Source: a virus
Direction: 5' to 3' (one strand)
IMG/VR virus record: IMGVR_UViG_3300036772_000367
Location: 91,227-155,226 of that record
DNA length: 64,000 nucleotides
The notes beneath the pieces are model-generated. The model ran no database searches and was not told the origin of the DNA. It was given only the letters and a program-made list of their open reading frames with translations. This document shows, piece after piece, positions 9,301 through 17,947 of the stretch; the stretch's first letter is position 1; each line of letters opens with the position of its first letter. A program made the translations under genes and the position numbers.

Positions 9301-11983
9301 TAACCAAGGACAGTCTCTGTCTCTGTCCATTGTGAACAACGCTGCCCAGGTCACCACGGATGGTCAGTACAACTACGTAGACGTGCGGCAACCGTGGGGA
9401 ACCCTGGAGTTCCAGGCCGGCACCATTGGCAACAGCGAGACGTTGCTGAACTTGATCGTCAACCCGATCTTCTTCAGCACCACTACGGGTTGGACGGCCA
9501 CGGACAACCCGACTCTTACACTGGGGCAAAACGCTGGTCTGGATGGACAGACCTCGTATCTTCAGATCACGTCGACCGACGCCACAGTGCACACCACGAT
9601 CGCCCAGACGGCGATGATTCTTAATATCACGCCGAACTTCACTTACCGGTGGGCCGTCGACCTGACTGGTTCCATCCCAGGTAACGTCGTCACGATGTCG
9701 GTGCAGTGGTATAACTCCAGTAATACATTGATCTCCACATCTTCTTCCAACATCACGATTACATCGGGATGGAATCATTTCGATGTATTTCTCACCGCAC
9801 CCACTGGGGCGGTGAAAGCGATCCCTTTGTTGGATTTTGGTGTGATGGCTATCGGCAGTACCGTTAGTTTCACGAATGCCTACTTCCAAGTGGGCTCTAC
9901 CAGTAGCTCGATCGATCTCATTCCTAACTCTTCCTTCGAAGTCAATACCACCGGCTGGGTAGGCATCGGGAGTCCGACCATCACGCGAGTCTCGGGTGGT
10001 AGCCCACAGGGAGGCTCTTTCTCGGCACAGGTGAAATCTACCCAAGCCACGACACCCACCTTCTTCCTCCTATCTACGAATATACCCAGTATTCAGCCTG
10101 GAATTACTTATGATTTCGCAGTTGATGTGAACCCTTCAGGGATCACCGCGATCAGTCTTCAGGTCAACTGGTACGATTCGTCTGGCACTAATTTGTTGTC
10201 CCAGGTAGCTAGTACCTTCAGTGGTCTGGTGACTGGCTGGCAGACCCTGACTGTGCACTTCCTGGCACCTACCAACGCTGCCTACGCATTGGCCATTGTG
10301 GGTGGAGGAGTGATGCCGATTAATTCCACCTTTAATGTGGACAATGTTTTCTTTGGTGTTCCCACGCACAATGCGCTGGTGATATTCGATCCTTTTATGA
10401 TCGACGAGCTGGGTGTGCTTGATGATAATGGAGGAACACCACTACCAGCGGCATACGACACGAATGTCTTGACGTCGAGCAATACATCACGGTTCGTGCA
10501 ACCCAACGACGACATCCGGGTAGATATCCTACCGACTTATCTAGTACCTGGTAACAGGCAGGATATTGCTCATTCGTCCAATCCCGACCCGGTGGTGTGG
10601 CCCTACAGCTTGATGTTCTTTCTCAACGGCACCTGGATGCGCACCGTCTCCCACGACCTAGGGGCGCGATCGCTACGAGAGATCAAGGGGCGCTTGGGCC
10701 AGCGGTTCCTCAGCTGGTCGTGGACACCCTTCAAGTACAGCCAGCTGCTCAGCAATGTGATTATGTACCTGCCCCGACTGGATAAGGGGCAGTGGATCGA
10801 CTCGATCTCTCAAACCACCTTCCAGAGCGTCACCGGCACGACGTGGAAGGCCACCGGGAGCTGGGATCTCGCTACTCCTGCCGAACGGATCTATGCCGAC
10901 AACTACGGGCCGCCGCTGACCGTGGTGACGTCCGGTTCAACCCTGACGACGGACGTGGGTGTCTGGTACGGCGCGATGACCGCATACGTACGCAATATCG
11001 CCACCGGAGTGACTGGTGGCCCCCATGGTGACGTCTTGGTGTTGGATGCGGACAACGGTGTGACGCTGAACTACGCGGGCAACATCATGCGATCGGGCAC
11101 CAGTTACGGCAACCTCATCCCCGGAGGGGTGCCGACCAACGCCATGGTCACCGTGCAGTGGGTTCGGACGTCGGTGGTCACCGCCGCGACGAGGGGCACC
11201 ATCAACGCCACCACCTTCCCGGACATGATTATCGGCAAGGTCAACGGTCAGATCGTGGGCACCTTCGCCTCAGCCCAACTGGCGACCTGGCGTGGGACCA
11301 AGCGCGGAGTCAGCGGGGACATCTACAACCCCGGTGGCGGCTCGCGGCCGACGAACCTGCCCAACTACCTGTTGGATACGTCCTTCCGGTCGTTCCACTG
11401 GGCACCCGATGCCTCTCTGGTGTCCCAGGATCCGACGAAACCCACCTGGAACGACATCACGAACTACAACTCGATCACCTACACCCAGGTCATCCGAGGA
11501 CGCGTCCTGACCTTCCCGGCCCTCCGTGCTCAGGTAGTGCAGTACGGACAGAGCCATGACGTGTGGGATCTGGACAATCTGTCCTTGTTTGTCGATCCCG
11601 TTGTATGGAGCTTCTCCAATGATGGTGGTACGACATTCTTTCCCGCCTACGACATTCGCAATAATCCTTCGGGTGTGTTGTCATTCCCTACCTCCACCGT
11701 GGTGACGTCCCTGGGTCGCACCCCTGGCACCACGCTGACGTGGCGAGCTACTTCCTACGCGCCGGATCGGATCATCTCCAGCATCGTGATCCGGCCTTGG
11801 TATGCCGGGCTGATCTCCGGAGCGACACATCGAGTGGGCGTGGGTACGACCGGGCCGAACCTGTCGGTCAATGATCAAACTCCGCCCTTGAGCCAAGACC
11901 CGGCATTCCAGGTATGGGACTCTCCCGTGCCTCAGAGCTGGTGGTATCAGTTCAAACTGGTCCAGCGCGCCAAGACGTCGTAG
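6320..11983 (+). CDS. Giant minor tail protein with carbohydrate-binding-like repeats
   Basis: At 1887 residues this is the largest product in the window. It starts in an ATGA overlap and is the last gene of the tail operon. Three stretches near residues 810-960, 1040-1190 and 1195-1350 resemble carbohydrate-binding jelly-roll modules: each opens with an Asn/Asp-Pro...F...GW motif (NPIFFSTTTGW, NSSFEVNTTGW) and closes with an aromatic strand. It probably forms the tail tip or side structure that contacts host-surface glycans. No catalytic motif or collagen-like repeat is visible. TAG stop. Confidence 0.7.
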   Translation: MTTPANTPTGSTVAVPWADTMSLDTLNTSLSVDSTTAVALQQAVDTQRFWATPLRAASDSTYDVMQVTLTSPRLVNQLIFDVAIFPQTITVEYYNDAAAAWQPLLQQGSTSAVSVTQTISTSYPLVLPPITNVTGHVHPQHSFSGHWQTIEFNTQPVTARLFRVLLIRSTNGVAPTDVFGNPVPYSLAIRHFYLGYVVQALTDVPLSSPVNSALTGDGSFASTIDLLGSTVNFTMQTNAAENVLRNQATQSNVVWKCAPQPFPWAVVGFYVDARDVNGNAQVIDRFYLEPLYTGPSVHIYYSNDTVTSAYAGTIEPLIYPEAQTFDPNGVGGDVLHSGSAGTGATAFVKVDNQVLSFDPSRSWWVGARVNDKTGHHTENYDSPLFDCGAFRIFLTPFGMACRTVYGDTLAIDLDPFDPATTLTWMVAYDGVDTLSINAQAGPVTYTGSMPLPVPLSGATVTMLSIGAFLGAVPGVNNFDFQDFVLKTDDVPNAATIQDFLTHPDAYVQVAAFASQTDPRTQNALLRYHPGWVTNDVPSGFIGGEPNQYDELVWSPIARDYTLTKGNFDVPATKAKYWKFEFSSLIPEPYEVYKPITSVVRTFSSTMTGVSSTTNNFPITPQTPQGVQLQATYQVNNALTSGFDRVFTQTGTGAAALGLTPTQARVLVDNNSRVLVGKAYWAWNFLPVHSSPVVTSFVGTTKHVYETINVTQTSKIAYFVGLVSIAAYRLDALATDDTIRYVDNFYDLANIAQDTNWTLVADHQLTSGASQYAVLQSQPLNSTRIVTAVQFAAQQSDPIQYLPDSDFSDPTHVNWAAVGDANLAPGITVDTTVGNTIQISRASVPNNWSIIETGYPAWHNITDLNLSWSRLATSAQNTALEGGITSGAITLPAGGRITAAARVITATDLTSPLVVQIVNDQNNQVVSESQADVTAHQVTEWYTSFTLGDVAVAPWRWSDFVSAPVAQLFVDGFHHPSGRPLPAMDSGQAWSSDLGNQGQSLSLSIVNNAAQVTTDGQYNYVDVRQPWGTLEFQAGTIGNSETLLNLIVNPIFFSTTTGWTATDNPTLTLGQNAGLDGQTSYLQITSTDATVHTTIAQTAMILNITPNFTYRWAVDLTGSIPGNVVTMSVQWYNSSNTLISTSSSNITITSGWNHFDVFLTAPTGAVKAIPLLDFGVMAIGSTVSFTNAYFQVGSTSSSIDLIPNSSFEVNTTGWVGIGSPTITRVSGGSPQGGSFSAQVKSTQATTPTFFLLSTNIPSIQPGITYDFAVDVNPSGITAISLQVNWYDSSGTNLLSQVASTFSGLVTGWQTLTVHFLAPTNAAYALAIVGGGVMPINSTFNVDNVFFGVPTHNALVIFDPFMIDELGVLDDNGGTPLPAAYDTNVLTSSNTSRFVQPNDDIRVDILPTYLVPGNRQDIAHSSNPDPVVWPYSLMFFLNGTWMRTVSHDLGARSLREIKGRLGQRFLSWSWTPFKYSQLLSNVIMYLPRLDKGQWIDSISQTTFQSVTGTTWKATGSWDLATPAERIYADNYGPPLTVVTSGSTLTTDVGVWYGAMTAYVRNIATGVTGGPHGDVLVLDADNGVTLNYAGNIMRSGTSYGNLIPGGVPTNAMVTVQWVRTSVVTAATRGTINATTFPDMIIGKVNGQIVGTFASAQLATWRGTKRGVSGDIYNPGGGSRPTNLPNYLLDTSFRSFHWAPDASLVSQDPTKPTWNDITNYNSITYTQVIRGRVLTFPALRAQVVQYGQSHDVWDLDNLSLFVDPVVWSFSNDGGTTFFPAYDIRNNPSGVLSFPTSTVVTSLGRTPGTTLTWRATSYAPDRIISSIVIRPWYAGLISGATHRVGVGTTGPNLSVNDQTPPLSQDPAFQVWDSPVPQSWWYQFKLVQRAKTS

Positions 11984-12117
11984 CACCCACACAAGGAGGA
12001 AACCTCCGAGCAACTGCACGTTGTGGCCAACCTGAAGGTTGAAGTTGTTTGCCTTCGGGTATCTTGTCCTGTCATACTGCGGATACCATACCGACGAACC
12101 TGGAGAAAGGGGGCCGC
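11984..12117 (+). promoter_or_regulatory. Intergenic region with small hairpins and a possible promoter
   Basis: The 134 bases after the tail operon hold two short hairpins, GGAGG-aaa-CCTCC and CAACC-tgaa-GGTTG; the second is followed by AAGTTGTTTG, a weak terminator context. A candidate promoter follows, TTGCCT with 17 bases to TCATAC, just before the next gene. No gene is visible. The promoter call rests on pattern only. Confidence 0.35.
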
Positions 12118-12435
12118 GTGTCTCTCGACCTTGCGGTCTCCCAGGCGCTGATGCGAGCACGCGCGTTGGAGCGTGCCCTACACGACGCGGGCCCATGGAC
12201 CATCTGCGTAGATTCACCGAAGAATCGTTGCAAGTTGGCCGTTACCGCAACTCGTCATATCACTCATGATGCAGTCACCTTCTCCATTCCTTACCTCCTA
12301 TGTGATGGTGGAGAACGTCAAGTCACACTTGCTTGTCGTGGAGATGAAATTCTCGTACGGGTGATGCGATTGGATGGATACGGCATCATCAACCTGGATT
12401 GGGAACTACGGCTGTCCGACCCTGTCGCGGCATGA
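12118..12435 (+). CDS. Hypothetical protein
   Basis: This 105-residue product starts at GTG 12118 behind GAGAAAGGGGG; an upstream in-frame ATG at 12049 has no ribosome site. The sequence begins with an Ala/Arg-rich helix and continues as an alternating beta-type fold. I recognise no family. It ends in an ATGA overlap with the helicase gene, so the two are probably cotranslated. Confidence 0.6.
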   Translation: MSLDLAVSQALMRARALERALHDAGPWTICVDSPKNRCKLAVTATRHITHDAVTFSIPYLLCDGGERQVTLACRGDEILVRVMRLDGYGIINLDWELRLSDPVAA

Positions 12436-14078
12436 TTACTGTGGAGGACCGCGCTCGGATCACTCCGGCGCGGTCCTTGCCCAATGGTGAGTTCTTTTAT
12501 TCACCACTAGGACTTTTTGGGTTCCAGGCGGACGGAGTCGCCCAGGCATACCTGGAGACCGAACCAGGTACTGCCGGGGGTGTGGTGGTCGTCTTCGACG
12601 CCGGTTTGGGCAAGACGGTGCTGGGCATCGGTGTGGCGGCCTACCTGTTTGATGATGAGAAGATCGACCTGTGCATCGTCGTGTGTGAGCGCAACAAGAT
12701 CCGAGACTGGCACACCGAATTTGAGAACTTCTCGGCACTGAGTGTCCACACGTATTACGGCCCTGGTCGCCAGAAGCGACTGGAAAAGGTCCTAGCTCAG
12801 GGTGAAGTTCACGTATTGGTGACCACCTACGAGACCGGCCGCAACGAGCTGATGAGTCGCATGACCAACGGTCGGCGAGGCAAGGGCACGAAAATGGACG
12901 GCCCGCTGTTCGAGGCTCTGCAATTGCATACTCGGCGGAGCTTGTGGCTGTTCGACGAGGGTACCCGGCTGGGTGGTCGCGCTACTCAGTTGCATCAGTC
13001 CTACGACTACGCGCTACGAGAACTGCGCAAAGGTCCACATCACCAGCGTGCCCTATCTCTGACGGCTACGCCGTTGGAGCGGGACATGGAAAGCTCTTAC
13101 AACATGGGCCGCATCATCACGCCGACGACGATGCCAACTGTGGCTCGGTTCGAGGCCGACTACACCCGAGGAAAGGACGACTTCGGCCGGTATCAGTTCC
13201 GTCATGATCGCAAGGCTGATTTCGGTGCGATCTTCCGGCAGACCATGATCCGCAAGCGCAAGACCGACCTGGACGTCATTGACCAGTTCCCCGCGCAGGT
13301 CGAGAAGTCCATCAAGGTAGACCTCTCTCCGCACCACCGAGAGCTGTACAGCCTCGTGCGGTCGTTGCTGGATCCGCCCGAAGGGCAGCCCGATGACCGG
13401 ACGCCGGAGCAGTACGCGGCCGACGAACGAGCCTTGTTTCTCGCTCTTCGACTCACCGCCGGTCATCCGGCGGCTCATCTGCGGGCCCAGAATCGTCTCT
13501 CCCGCATCATCGCGGCGGAGATGGGGGAAACACTGCGGGCCATCAGTTCGTCCAAGAGCGACGAGCTGGTGGCCCGGCTTAGGCCGGTCATCAAGGGTCA
13601 AGGTGCGCAGGCGGTGGTGTTCACGTTCTTCGCCAACACGGTACTGCCGGACCTCGCCACCGACCTACGGCACGCTGGGTACACTGTGAGTACTTACTCG
13701 GGTGCTCAGAGTCACGACACCAACCTGGCGGCCGAGGACGAGTTCAAGGCCGGCAAGACCGAGATCTTGTTGACGTCGGACTCCGGCTGCCGTGGGCTGA
13801 ACCTGCCCAACGCCGAGTACGTGGTGGAGTATGAATCGGCCCTCACGCACGCCAAGCGCATCCAGCGGATCAACCGCATCCACCGCATCACCAGCACGAA
13901 GCAACTGGTAACCTGCTACACGATGGTGGCACTGGATACCGTCGAAGAGGGCCTCGTCAACCTTATGCTCCGGCGCAACGAAGATCACGACATCCTGGTC
14001 GGGGACGAGGAAGACGGTACCCAGTTCGTCAGCGCGGCCGAACGCCGCGTGCTGTTGGACATCGCGCGCAAGCGCTAA
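12432..14078 (+). CDS. SNF2/DEAD-like helicase
   Basis: This 548-residue superfamily 2 ATPase starts at ATG 12432, overlapping the previous stop. Motifs in order: Walker A DAGLGKT (about 56-62), TTYET (Ia), LFDEG at about 174-177 where SNF2 proteins usually have DEAH, LTATP (motif III), then a C-terminal domain with SDSGCRGLNLPNA and RIQRINRIHRI (motifs V and VI). Phage SNF2-like proteins remodel nucleoprotein during replication, recombination or transcription. The DEG substitution in motif II is unusual. Target unknown. Confidence 0.85.
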   Translation: MITVEDRARITPARSLPNGEFFYSPLGLFGFQADGVAQAYLETEPGTAGGVVVVFDAGLGKTVLGIGVAAYLFDDEKIDLCIVVCERNKIRDWHTEFENFSALSVHTYYGPGRQKRLEKVLAQGEVHVLVTTYETGRNELMSRMTNGRRGKGTKMDGPLFEALQLHTRRSLWLFDEGTRLGGRATQLHQSYDYALRELRKGPHHQRALSLTATPLERDMESSYNMGRIITPTTMPTVARFEADYTRGKDDFGRYQFRHDRKADFGAIFRQTMIRKRKTDLDVIDQFPAQVEKSIKVDLSPHHRELYSLVRSLLDPPEGQPDDRTPEQYAADERALFLALRLTAGHPAAHLRAQNRLSRIIAAEMGETLRAISSSKSDELVARLRPVIKGQGAQAVVFTFFANTVLPDLATDLRHAGYTVSTYSGAQSHDTNLAAEDEFKAGKTEILLTSDSGCRGLNLPNAEYVVEYESALTHAKRIQRINRIHRITSTKQLVTCYTMVALDTVEEGLVNLMLRRNEDHDILVGDEEDGTQFVSAAERRVLLDIARKR

Positions 14079-14103
14079 CCCGCACCAGAGGGTGCAACCA
14101 CAT

Positions 14104-14397
14104 ATGAAGATCACTCGCGCCCATCTCGGTCACATCTACAACATCACCGAGCAACGCATTACCAGCTACCACGTAGAGGTCACGCGGACACCGCTGCACG
14201 TCGAGCTGGTGGATCAGTTTCATACACTGGCGCACCGGTTCACTCGACCGTTCCCACCGCTGTTCCGGGTCGTGTGTTGGTTGCTGTGTCAGCACACCGA
14301 CGCAGGCATCGAGTCCTGGGTCTGGCGCAAGACGCAGCGCTGGGATTTCCCCCTCACCGACGAGCAACGAGACGAATTTCGGAGGCAGCTTCAGTGA
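14104..14397 (+). CDS. Hypothetical protein
   Basis: A 97-residue basic, histidine-rich protein. ATG 14104 is preferred over GTG 14092 because GAGGG lies about ten bases upstream. It contains a central hydrophobic helix (LFRVVCWLLCQH) that is too short and too polar at its edges to call transmembrane. It overlaps the next gene by GTGA. No family recognised. Confidence 0.55.
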   Translation: MKITRAHLGHIYNITEQRITSYHVEVTRTPLHVELVDQFHTLAHRFTRPFPPLFRVVCWLLCQHTDAGIESWVWRKTQRWDFPLTDEQRDEFRRQLQ

Positions 14398-14768
14398 CCA
14401 CTAAGCCGTGGGATAGCAGCAAGTACATCACTCCGGAAAACAAAGACCGCATCGAGGAGCACAAGGATCAGATGCGGTCCGAAATCAAGCCCCACCGGGT
14501 AGCTGTGGTGATCTTCACCGAGGTCGAGGCTGTGGACGAGGGAGACGCCGTGTTCATCGCCGAACGTGCGGTCAAGGAAGCTATCCGCATAGCCAGCATC
14601 GGTAATGAGCCTCTCACCAGTATCACTGCGCCTCGACTGGAGTTCACCTCACGAGGTAATAATTTCACTGTGGGTGTGCATTCCGTCAAGGAAATCGGTT
14701 GCGCGGCGCGCATGGGACTTCTTTGGTTGAACCCCACATCATCCGCTTACAAAAAGCATGAGAACTGA
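14394..14768 (+). CDS. Hypothetical protein
   Basis: A 124-residue acidic-to-neutral protein starting at GTG 14394 inside the previous stop (GTGA), with GGAGG at 14381-14385. It has an alternating pattern of helices and strands (PHRVAVVIFTEVEAVDEGDA, AERAVKEAIRIASIG). No motif of known function is visible. It sits in a plus-strand run of small genes after the SNF2-like helicase. Confidence 0.6.
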   Translation: MTTKPWDSSKYITPENKDRIEEHKDQMRSEIKPHRVAVVIFTEVEAVDEGDAVFIAERAVKEAIRIASIGNEPLTSITAPRLEFTSRGNNFTVGVHSVKEIGCAARMGLLWLNPTSSAYKKHEN

Positions 14769-14807
14769 TGTTATTGTCCGACTTTGACTAACTACGGAGA
14801 CAGTACG

Positions 14808-15176
14808 TTGATTACTAACTTGAACGAGGAGCTGGCACCTGCGGTGGCAGCGGCCATCGAGCGCTACGCGGGCGGCGAAGACGTCCGCTGGGACACGGCC
14901 TTTACCGCGTTCCCCAACCCTGCTCAGCCGGGTGCCATGGTCGGTGTGGTGCTGGTGTACATCCAGATCAAGGGCGCCGTGCTGGGTACACACCTGACCA
15001 TGACGTCGCTGCTGTCCCCGAACATCGCGGCCGAGGATGTCGACAAGCAGGTCCGCGAGATCATGTCCAGCATCTTCGAGCAGCGCTCCGAGCAGCTCGG
15101 CTCCATGTCAGAGCAGCAGGAGGGGGCTCACGCCAACGGGCAGTCGCCGCCGGTCGGTGGGTTGATCCTGCCATGA
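14808..15176 (+). CDS. Hypothetical protein
   Basis: About 122 residues. TTG 14808 is the likely start because CGGAGA lies seven bases upstream; an in-frame TTG at 14784 is the alternative. Residues 5-100 form a compact mixed alpha/beta sequence, followed by a Gln/Gly/Pro tail. No family recognised. It overlaps the next gene by ATGA. Confidence 0.55.
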   Translation: MITNLNEELAPAVAAAIERYAGGEDVRWDTAFTAFPNPAQPGAMVGVVLVYIQIKGAVLGTHLTMTSLLSPNIAAEDVDKQVREIMSSIFEQRSEQLGSMSEQQEGAHANGQSPPVGGLILP

Positions 15177-15379
15177 CGGATCTTTCTTGTTCCGAGATCC
15201 TCTGGGCGGCAGCAGCGAAACTGCGGGATGGTTCGCCGCTCGTGTCTCCCACTGTGGTCGAACCGCTCGCTAAGTGGTTGGAGGACAACGCCGACGACAT
15301 GGACCAGGAGGACCGCGCCGAGCCCGAGACGAGCCAAGAGAGCTATTCCGTGGCTTTCGCCCGCTCCATCCTCCGATGA
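15173..15379 (+). CDS. Small hypothetical protein
   Basis: A 68-residue, strongly acidic, mostly helical protein (EPLAKWLEDNADDMDQEDRAE) starting in an ATGA overlap. It also ends in an ATGA overlap with the following small gene, so three consecutive genes look translationally coupled. Function unknown. Confidence 0.55.
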   Translation: MTDLSCSEILWAAAAKLRDGSPLVSPTVVEPLAKWLEDNADDMDQEDRAEPETSQESYSVAFARSILR

Positions 15380-15573
15380 CGACCCCACTGAATCGCCCCG
15401 TACCTGGTCATACTCCGATCAGGTACGGGGCGGGAGACTGGCGGTGTCGTTGTGGCCGGTTACTGGGCGGTGGCCCCTACGGTAATGGCCGACGAGGTGC
15501 CCGTGACGTCATGCACTTCCATCGGATGGATTTGAACTTCGCCGTGCTCGCGATTCTTCGTTCAGCCGCTTGA
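15376..15573 (+). CDS. Small Cys/His protein
   Basis: A 65-residue product with WRCRCGRLL followed by a C-terminal MHFHRMDLNFAVLAILR helix, a pattern common in small actinophage proteins that may bind a metal. It starts in an ATGA overlap. A perfect 13-base-pair hairpin (arms 15394-15406 and 15420-15432) lies inside the coding region, and its 3' end overlaps the convergent minus-strand gene by 65 bases. The gene is plausible but not secure. Confidence 0.4.
   Translation: MTTPLNRPVPGHTPIRYGAGDWRCRCGRLLGGGPYGNGRRGARDVMHFHRMDLNFAVLAILRSAA
15394..15432 (+). terminator. 13-bp hairpin at convergent gene junction
   Basis: The arms CGCCCCGTACCTG and CAGGTACGGGGCG pair perfectly around a 13-base loop. 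It lies where plus- and minus-strand operons converge. There is no U tract, so a bidirectional or Rho-assisted terminator is an inference. Confidence 0.4.
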
Positions 15574-15889
15574 GTTCAGCCAGACTCGGGTAGATCCCGA
15601 GTAGCCGACGGTGCAACACGAAGGCCACGATCCGAGTGACCTGATCAAGCCGAGAGTCACCGGGCACACCATCCGTCATCGTCTCGCTGTTCCAGGTGTC
15701 GTCGGTATCCCAGGCAGCACCCAGTGTGCCTGCGACCTCAGCGGCGATGTCACATGCGGCACAATCACGTTCGTGAATATCCTCGATTTTCCAATTGACA
15801 TCGAGGATATTGTGCAGGAACTTGTCGTTCTTGCCGGTCATGGCATCAGCGAGTTTCTGGATCATTCGATCCCAGCTTAGTTCAGTCAT
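15509..15889 (-). CDS. Hypothetical protein
   Basis: A 126-residue product. ATG 15889 (MTELSWDRM) overlaps the stop of the preceding minus-strand gene and is preferred over ATG 15919. It is helical, with a Cys pair (RDCAACD) in the middle and a basic Ser/Arg-rich end. Function unknown. Last gene of the minus-strand cluster. Confidence 0.6.
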   Translation of the reverse strand: MTELSWDRMIQKLADAMTGKNDKFLHNILDVNWKIEDIHERDCAACDIAAEVAGTLGAAWDTDDTWNSETMTDGVPGDSRLDQVTRIVAFVLHRRLLGIYPSLAELKRLNEESRARRSSNPSDGSA

Positions 15890-16175
15890 CGGCTGAGTTG
15901 TCTCGGTAGGGACGTGCATCGACCGGCAGCTCCCGCGTTGTCACCTGACGGACCGGGAAGCCCTGGTTGATGTAGACCCTCAGGTAAGTACTTGATCTGT
16001 CCCAGTAGCCTCGGCTATCGGGCGGATAGCAGTACCAGGTGTGTTGGATGTCAGGATGAGCACGGTCGATTCGAAGGAAGACACCGCCGGGGCGCATACC
16101 ATCCACGAGCCAATAACTGAATTCCGGCGCGTTGGTGTAGTTCTCGGTGACTTCGTCGTGACATTCAGTATCCAT
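15882..16175 (-). CDS. Hypothetical protein
   Basis: A 97-residue protein rich in Tyr, Trp and Asp. The ATG follows CTGCACCGGAGGTCACC, the same leader motif that precedes several plus-strand genes in the 50-63 kb region. It is separated from the secreted hydrolase gene by a 14-base-pair hairpin, so it may have its own transcript. No family recognised. Confidence 0.6.
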   Translation of the reverse strand: MDTECHDEVTENYTNAPEFSYWLVDGMRPGGVFLRIDRAHPDIQHTWYCYPPDSRGYWDRSSTYLRVYINQGFPVRQVTTRELPVDARPYRDNSADD

Positions 16176-16212
16176 TCGGTGACCTCCGGTGCAGTCGTGG
16201 GCTCGGTGTCGG

Positions 16213-16253
16213 TGTCCCGAGCCTCGTTGAGGTAACGACCGAGGCTCGGGACA
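16213..16253 (-). terminator. 14-bp terminator-like hairpin after the hydrolase gene
   Basis: The arms TGTCCCGAGCCTCG and CGAGGCTCGGGACA pair perfectly with a 13-base loop, just downstream of the secreted hydrolase stop. No clear U tract follows. Confidence 0.55.
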
Positions 16254-16259
16254 TATTCC

Positions 16260-17414
16260 TTACCTCCCGATCGACAGCGCACCGGTCTGTGCACACCGCG
16301 CATGACCTGTGGTGGGAGAGATCGTCTCGCGTACCCACGACACGATGTCCCGGTTGGCGGTAGCCGCACCCTCCTCGGTGGTGAGGTCGTGGCCCGAGCG
16401 CGGCACTACGCCTGCCGTGAAGCAGGCTGCCAGGTAGTTCGGCTTCTCCGCCGTGTACAAAGCCGCACCGCTGGAGCAGTCATCTAGGTTCGTCTCGTTC
16501 GGTGCCGGTGCCTGGGAGTTGTCACAGTAGTGCGCGTCGTGCTGCCCGTCCAAGAGCAACACTGGCACCCGGATGGTGGCCGTCAACGCGTTCAGTGTGG
16601 CCGGGCGGGATGTGATCTCACCCAACGTCAGGGTGTCCTCGGTAGTCCAATCGAACTGCACCATGCCGGGCGAGGCGAAGCCGGGCGTGTAGACAGTCAG
16701 CAGCCTGCCGGCGGCCGTGGTGTTGGTCAGGTAGCCGGGATCCAGTGGACTGAACCGCCGGGGCCACACTGTCGCGGCGGCTGAGAAGGCCGTGTGCGTG
16801 GCGGCCGTGGTCGCGGCACTCACCTTGCTACCCGAGCCGGTGACGACGAGCGCAGCGTAGTCCTGGGGGTAGGTCGCGGCCTGATTCACCAGTTGTGCCG
16901 AACCGAAGCTGTGTCCCACTCCGACCACGCTGGTGTACCGGACCTTCAGCTGGGCGACCACCTGATGCAGTGTCCATCCCTGCTGGGTGAAGGTGTTCAA
17001 GCCGGAGAGCGGGTGGCTGGAGATGCCGTAGCCGAGCCGGTCGATCGCGGTGACCGCGTAGCCGGCAGCCAGCGCGGACCAGACGGTGCTGCGGACGGCA
17101 GGATCGTCTGGCCAGGACCAGTAGCTGCTGTTGTAGGTCCCGCCGTGCAGGAGGAGCAGGTCGGTCCGTGGTGGTAGTCGAAGGGTGGGAATGCATTGGA
17201 ATCCACGCAAATCAGCATGTGTGTTGTCTGTCAAAGTGACCGGAAAAGTCACCTCATGACAAATGCCGATCCAGAACGGCGGAAGGGCGAACATCGGCTC
17301 GCGCGCCATGGAGGATTGCTGTGTCGACGTATCGGCCGAAGCGGCACTGGACAAAAACAGCGAACTGACTACAAGAGCCATTATTACAGTACACACTTTT
17401 TGAAGTAAGCGCAT
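16260..17414 (-). CDS. Secreted alpha/beta hydrolase (esterase/lipase-like)
   Basis: A 384-residue protein with a signal peptide: MRLLQKV, a hydrophobic core, and a likely signal peptidase I site after SSAASA near residue 27. The alpha/beta hydrolase fold is shown by the oxyanion segment LLHGG (about 88-92), nucleophile elbow GHSFGS (Ser169), an acid around GQHD (289-293) and His342 in SGHDL. It is probably exported to act on esters outside the membrane. ATG 17414 overlaps the upstream TAA, with AGGAGG nearby. The upstream in-frame extension lacks a signal peptide. A secreted esterase encoded away from the lysis genes is unusual and may modify the host envelope. Confidence 0.75.
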   Translation of the reverse strand: MRLLQKVCTVIMALVVSSLFLSSAASADTSTQQSSMAREPMFALPPFWIGICHEVTFPVTLTDNTHADLRGFQCIPTLRLPPRTDLLLLHGGTYNSSYWSWPDDPAVRSTVWSALAAGYAVTAIDRLGYGISSHPLSGLNTFTQQGWTLHQVVAQLKVRYTSVVGVGHSFGSAQLVNQAATYPQDYAALVVTGSGSKVSAATTAATHTAFSAAATVWPRRFSPLDPGYLTNTTAAGRLLTVYTPGFASPGMVQFDWTTEDTLTLGEITSRPATLNALTATIRVPVLLLDGQHDAHYCDNSQAPAPNETNLDDCSSGAALYTAEKPNYLAACFTAGVVPRSGHDLTTEEGAATANRDIVSWVRETISPTTGHARCAQTGALSIGR

Positions 17415-17947
17415 TATTGTGGACCTCCTAGGATTGGGTATAACGCCAGCGGCGTCACGTAACCGGCCCAACGGCCGTCGTTGAACACGTTTTTCACGGT
17501 CTTGGACGCCTCAACCAGTCCTCTGGTGATCCCCTCGTCCACGAGTTCGCTACAGATCATGTGGCCGGTGTTGGCGATGAACTCCCGCAGGCCCGGCGGG
17601 TTGATGCCGAACCTATGCAATGCGATCGCGCCATAGTCCAGCGCCGAGTAGCCGACGCCCTCCAGCGCGCGGCCGTGCTTGGCGATACTGTCCCGGACGG
17701 CCGAGGTCAGGATCTCGTCCGACCAGTGGCTCCAGACGATGTTGGTGCCGTCGTACGTAGACACGGGCACGATCGTGGCGCCGCCCGGCTCTGCCTGAAC
17801 CACTTCGTCATCGCCCACGCACAGAACGGCGTGCTGGTAGTCCCGCCAGCCGTTCTTATTGATGCCCTGGCCGAACCAGATAGCCCGGCCGGGGAAGCCC
17901 TTGATCGCGACCAGGCCGAAGTCGCCCGCCTGTGGTTTCGCGATCAT
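17414..17947 (-). CDS. Permuted NlpC/P60-like cysteine hydrolase
   Basis: A 177-residue protein with the order typical of circularly permuted papain-like NlpC/P60 enzymes: GDFGLV at the N-terminus, His39 in DYQHAVLCVG, then Cys132 in HMICSELVDEG near the C-terminus. No signal peptide is present. It may hydrolyse an amide or thioester in peptidoglycan or lipid; the substrate is unknown. Its stop overlaps the secreted hydrolase start (TAATG), so both are probably made together. Confidence 0.65.
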   Translation of the reverse strand: MIAKPQAGDFGLVAIKGFPGRAIWFGQGINKNGWRDYQHAVLCVGDDEVVQAEPGGATIVPVSTYDGTNIVWSHWSDEILTSAVRDSIAKHGRALEGVGYSALDYGAIALHRFGINPPGLREFIANTGHMICSELVDEGITRGLVEASKTVKNVFNDGRWAGYVTPLALYPILGGPQ

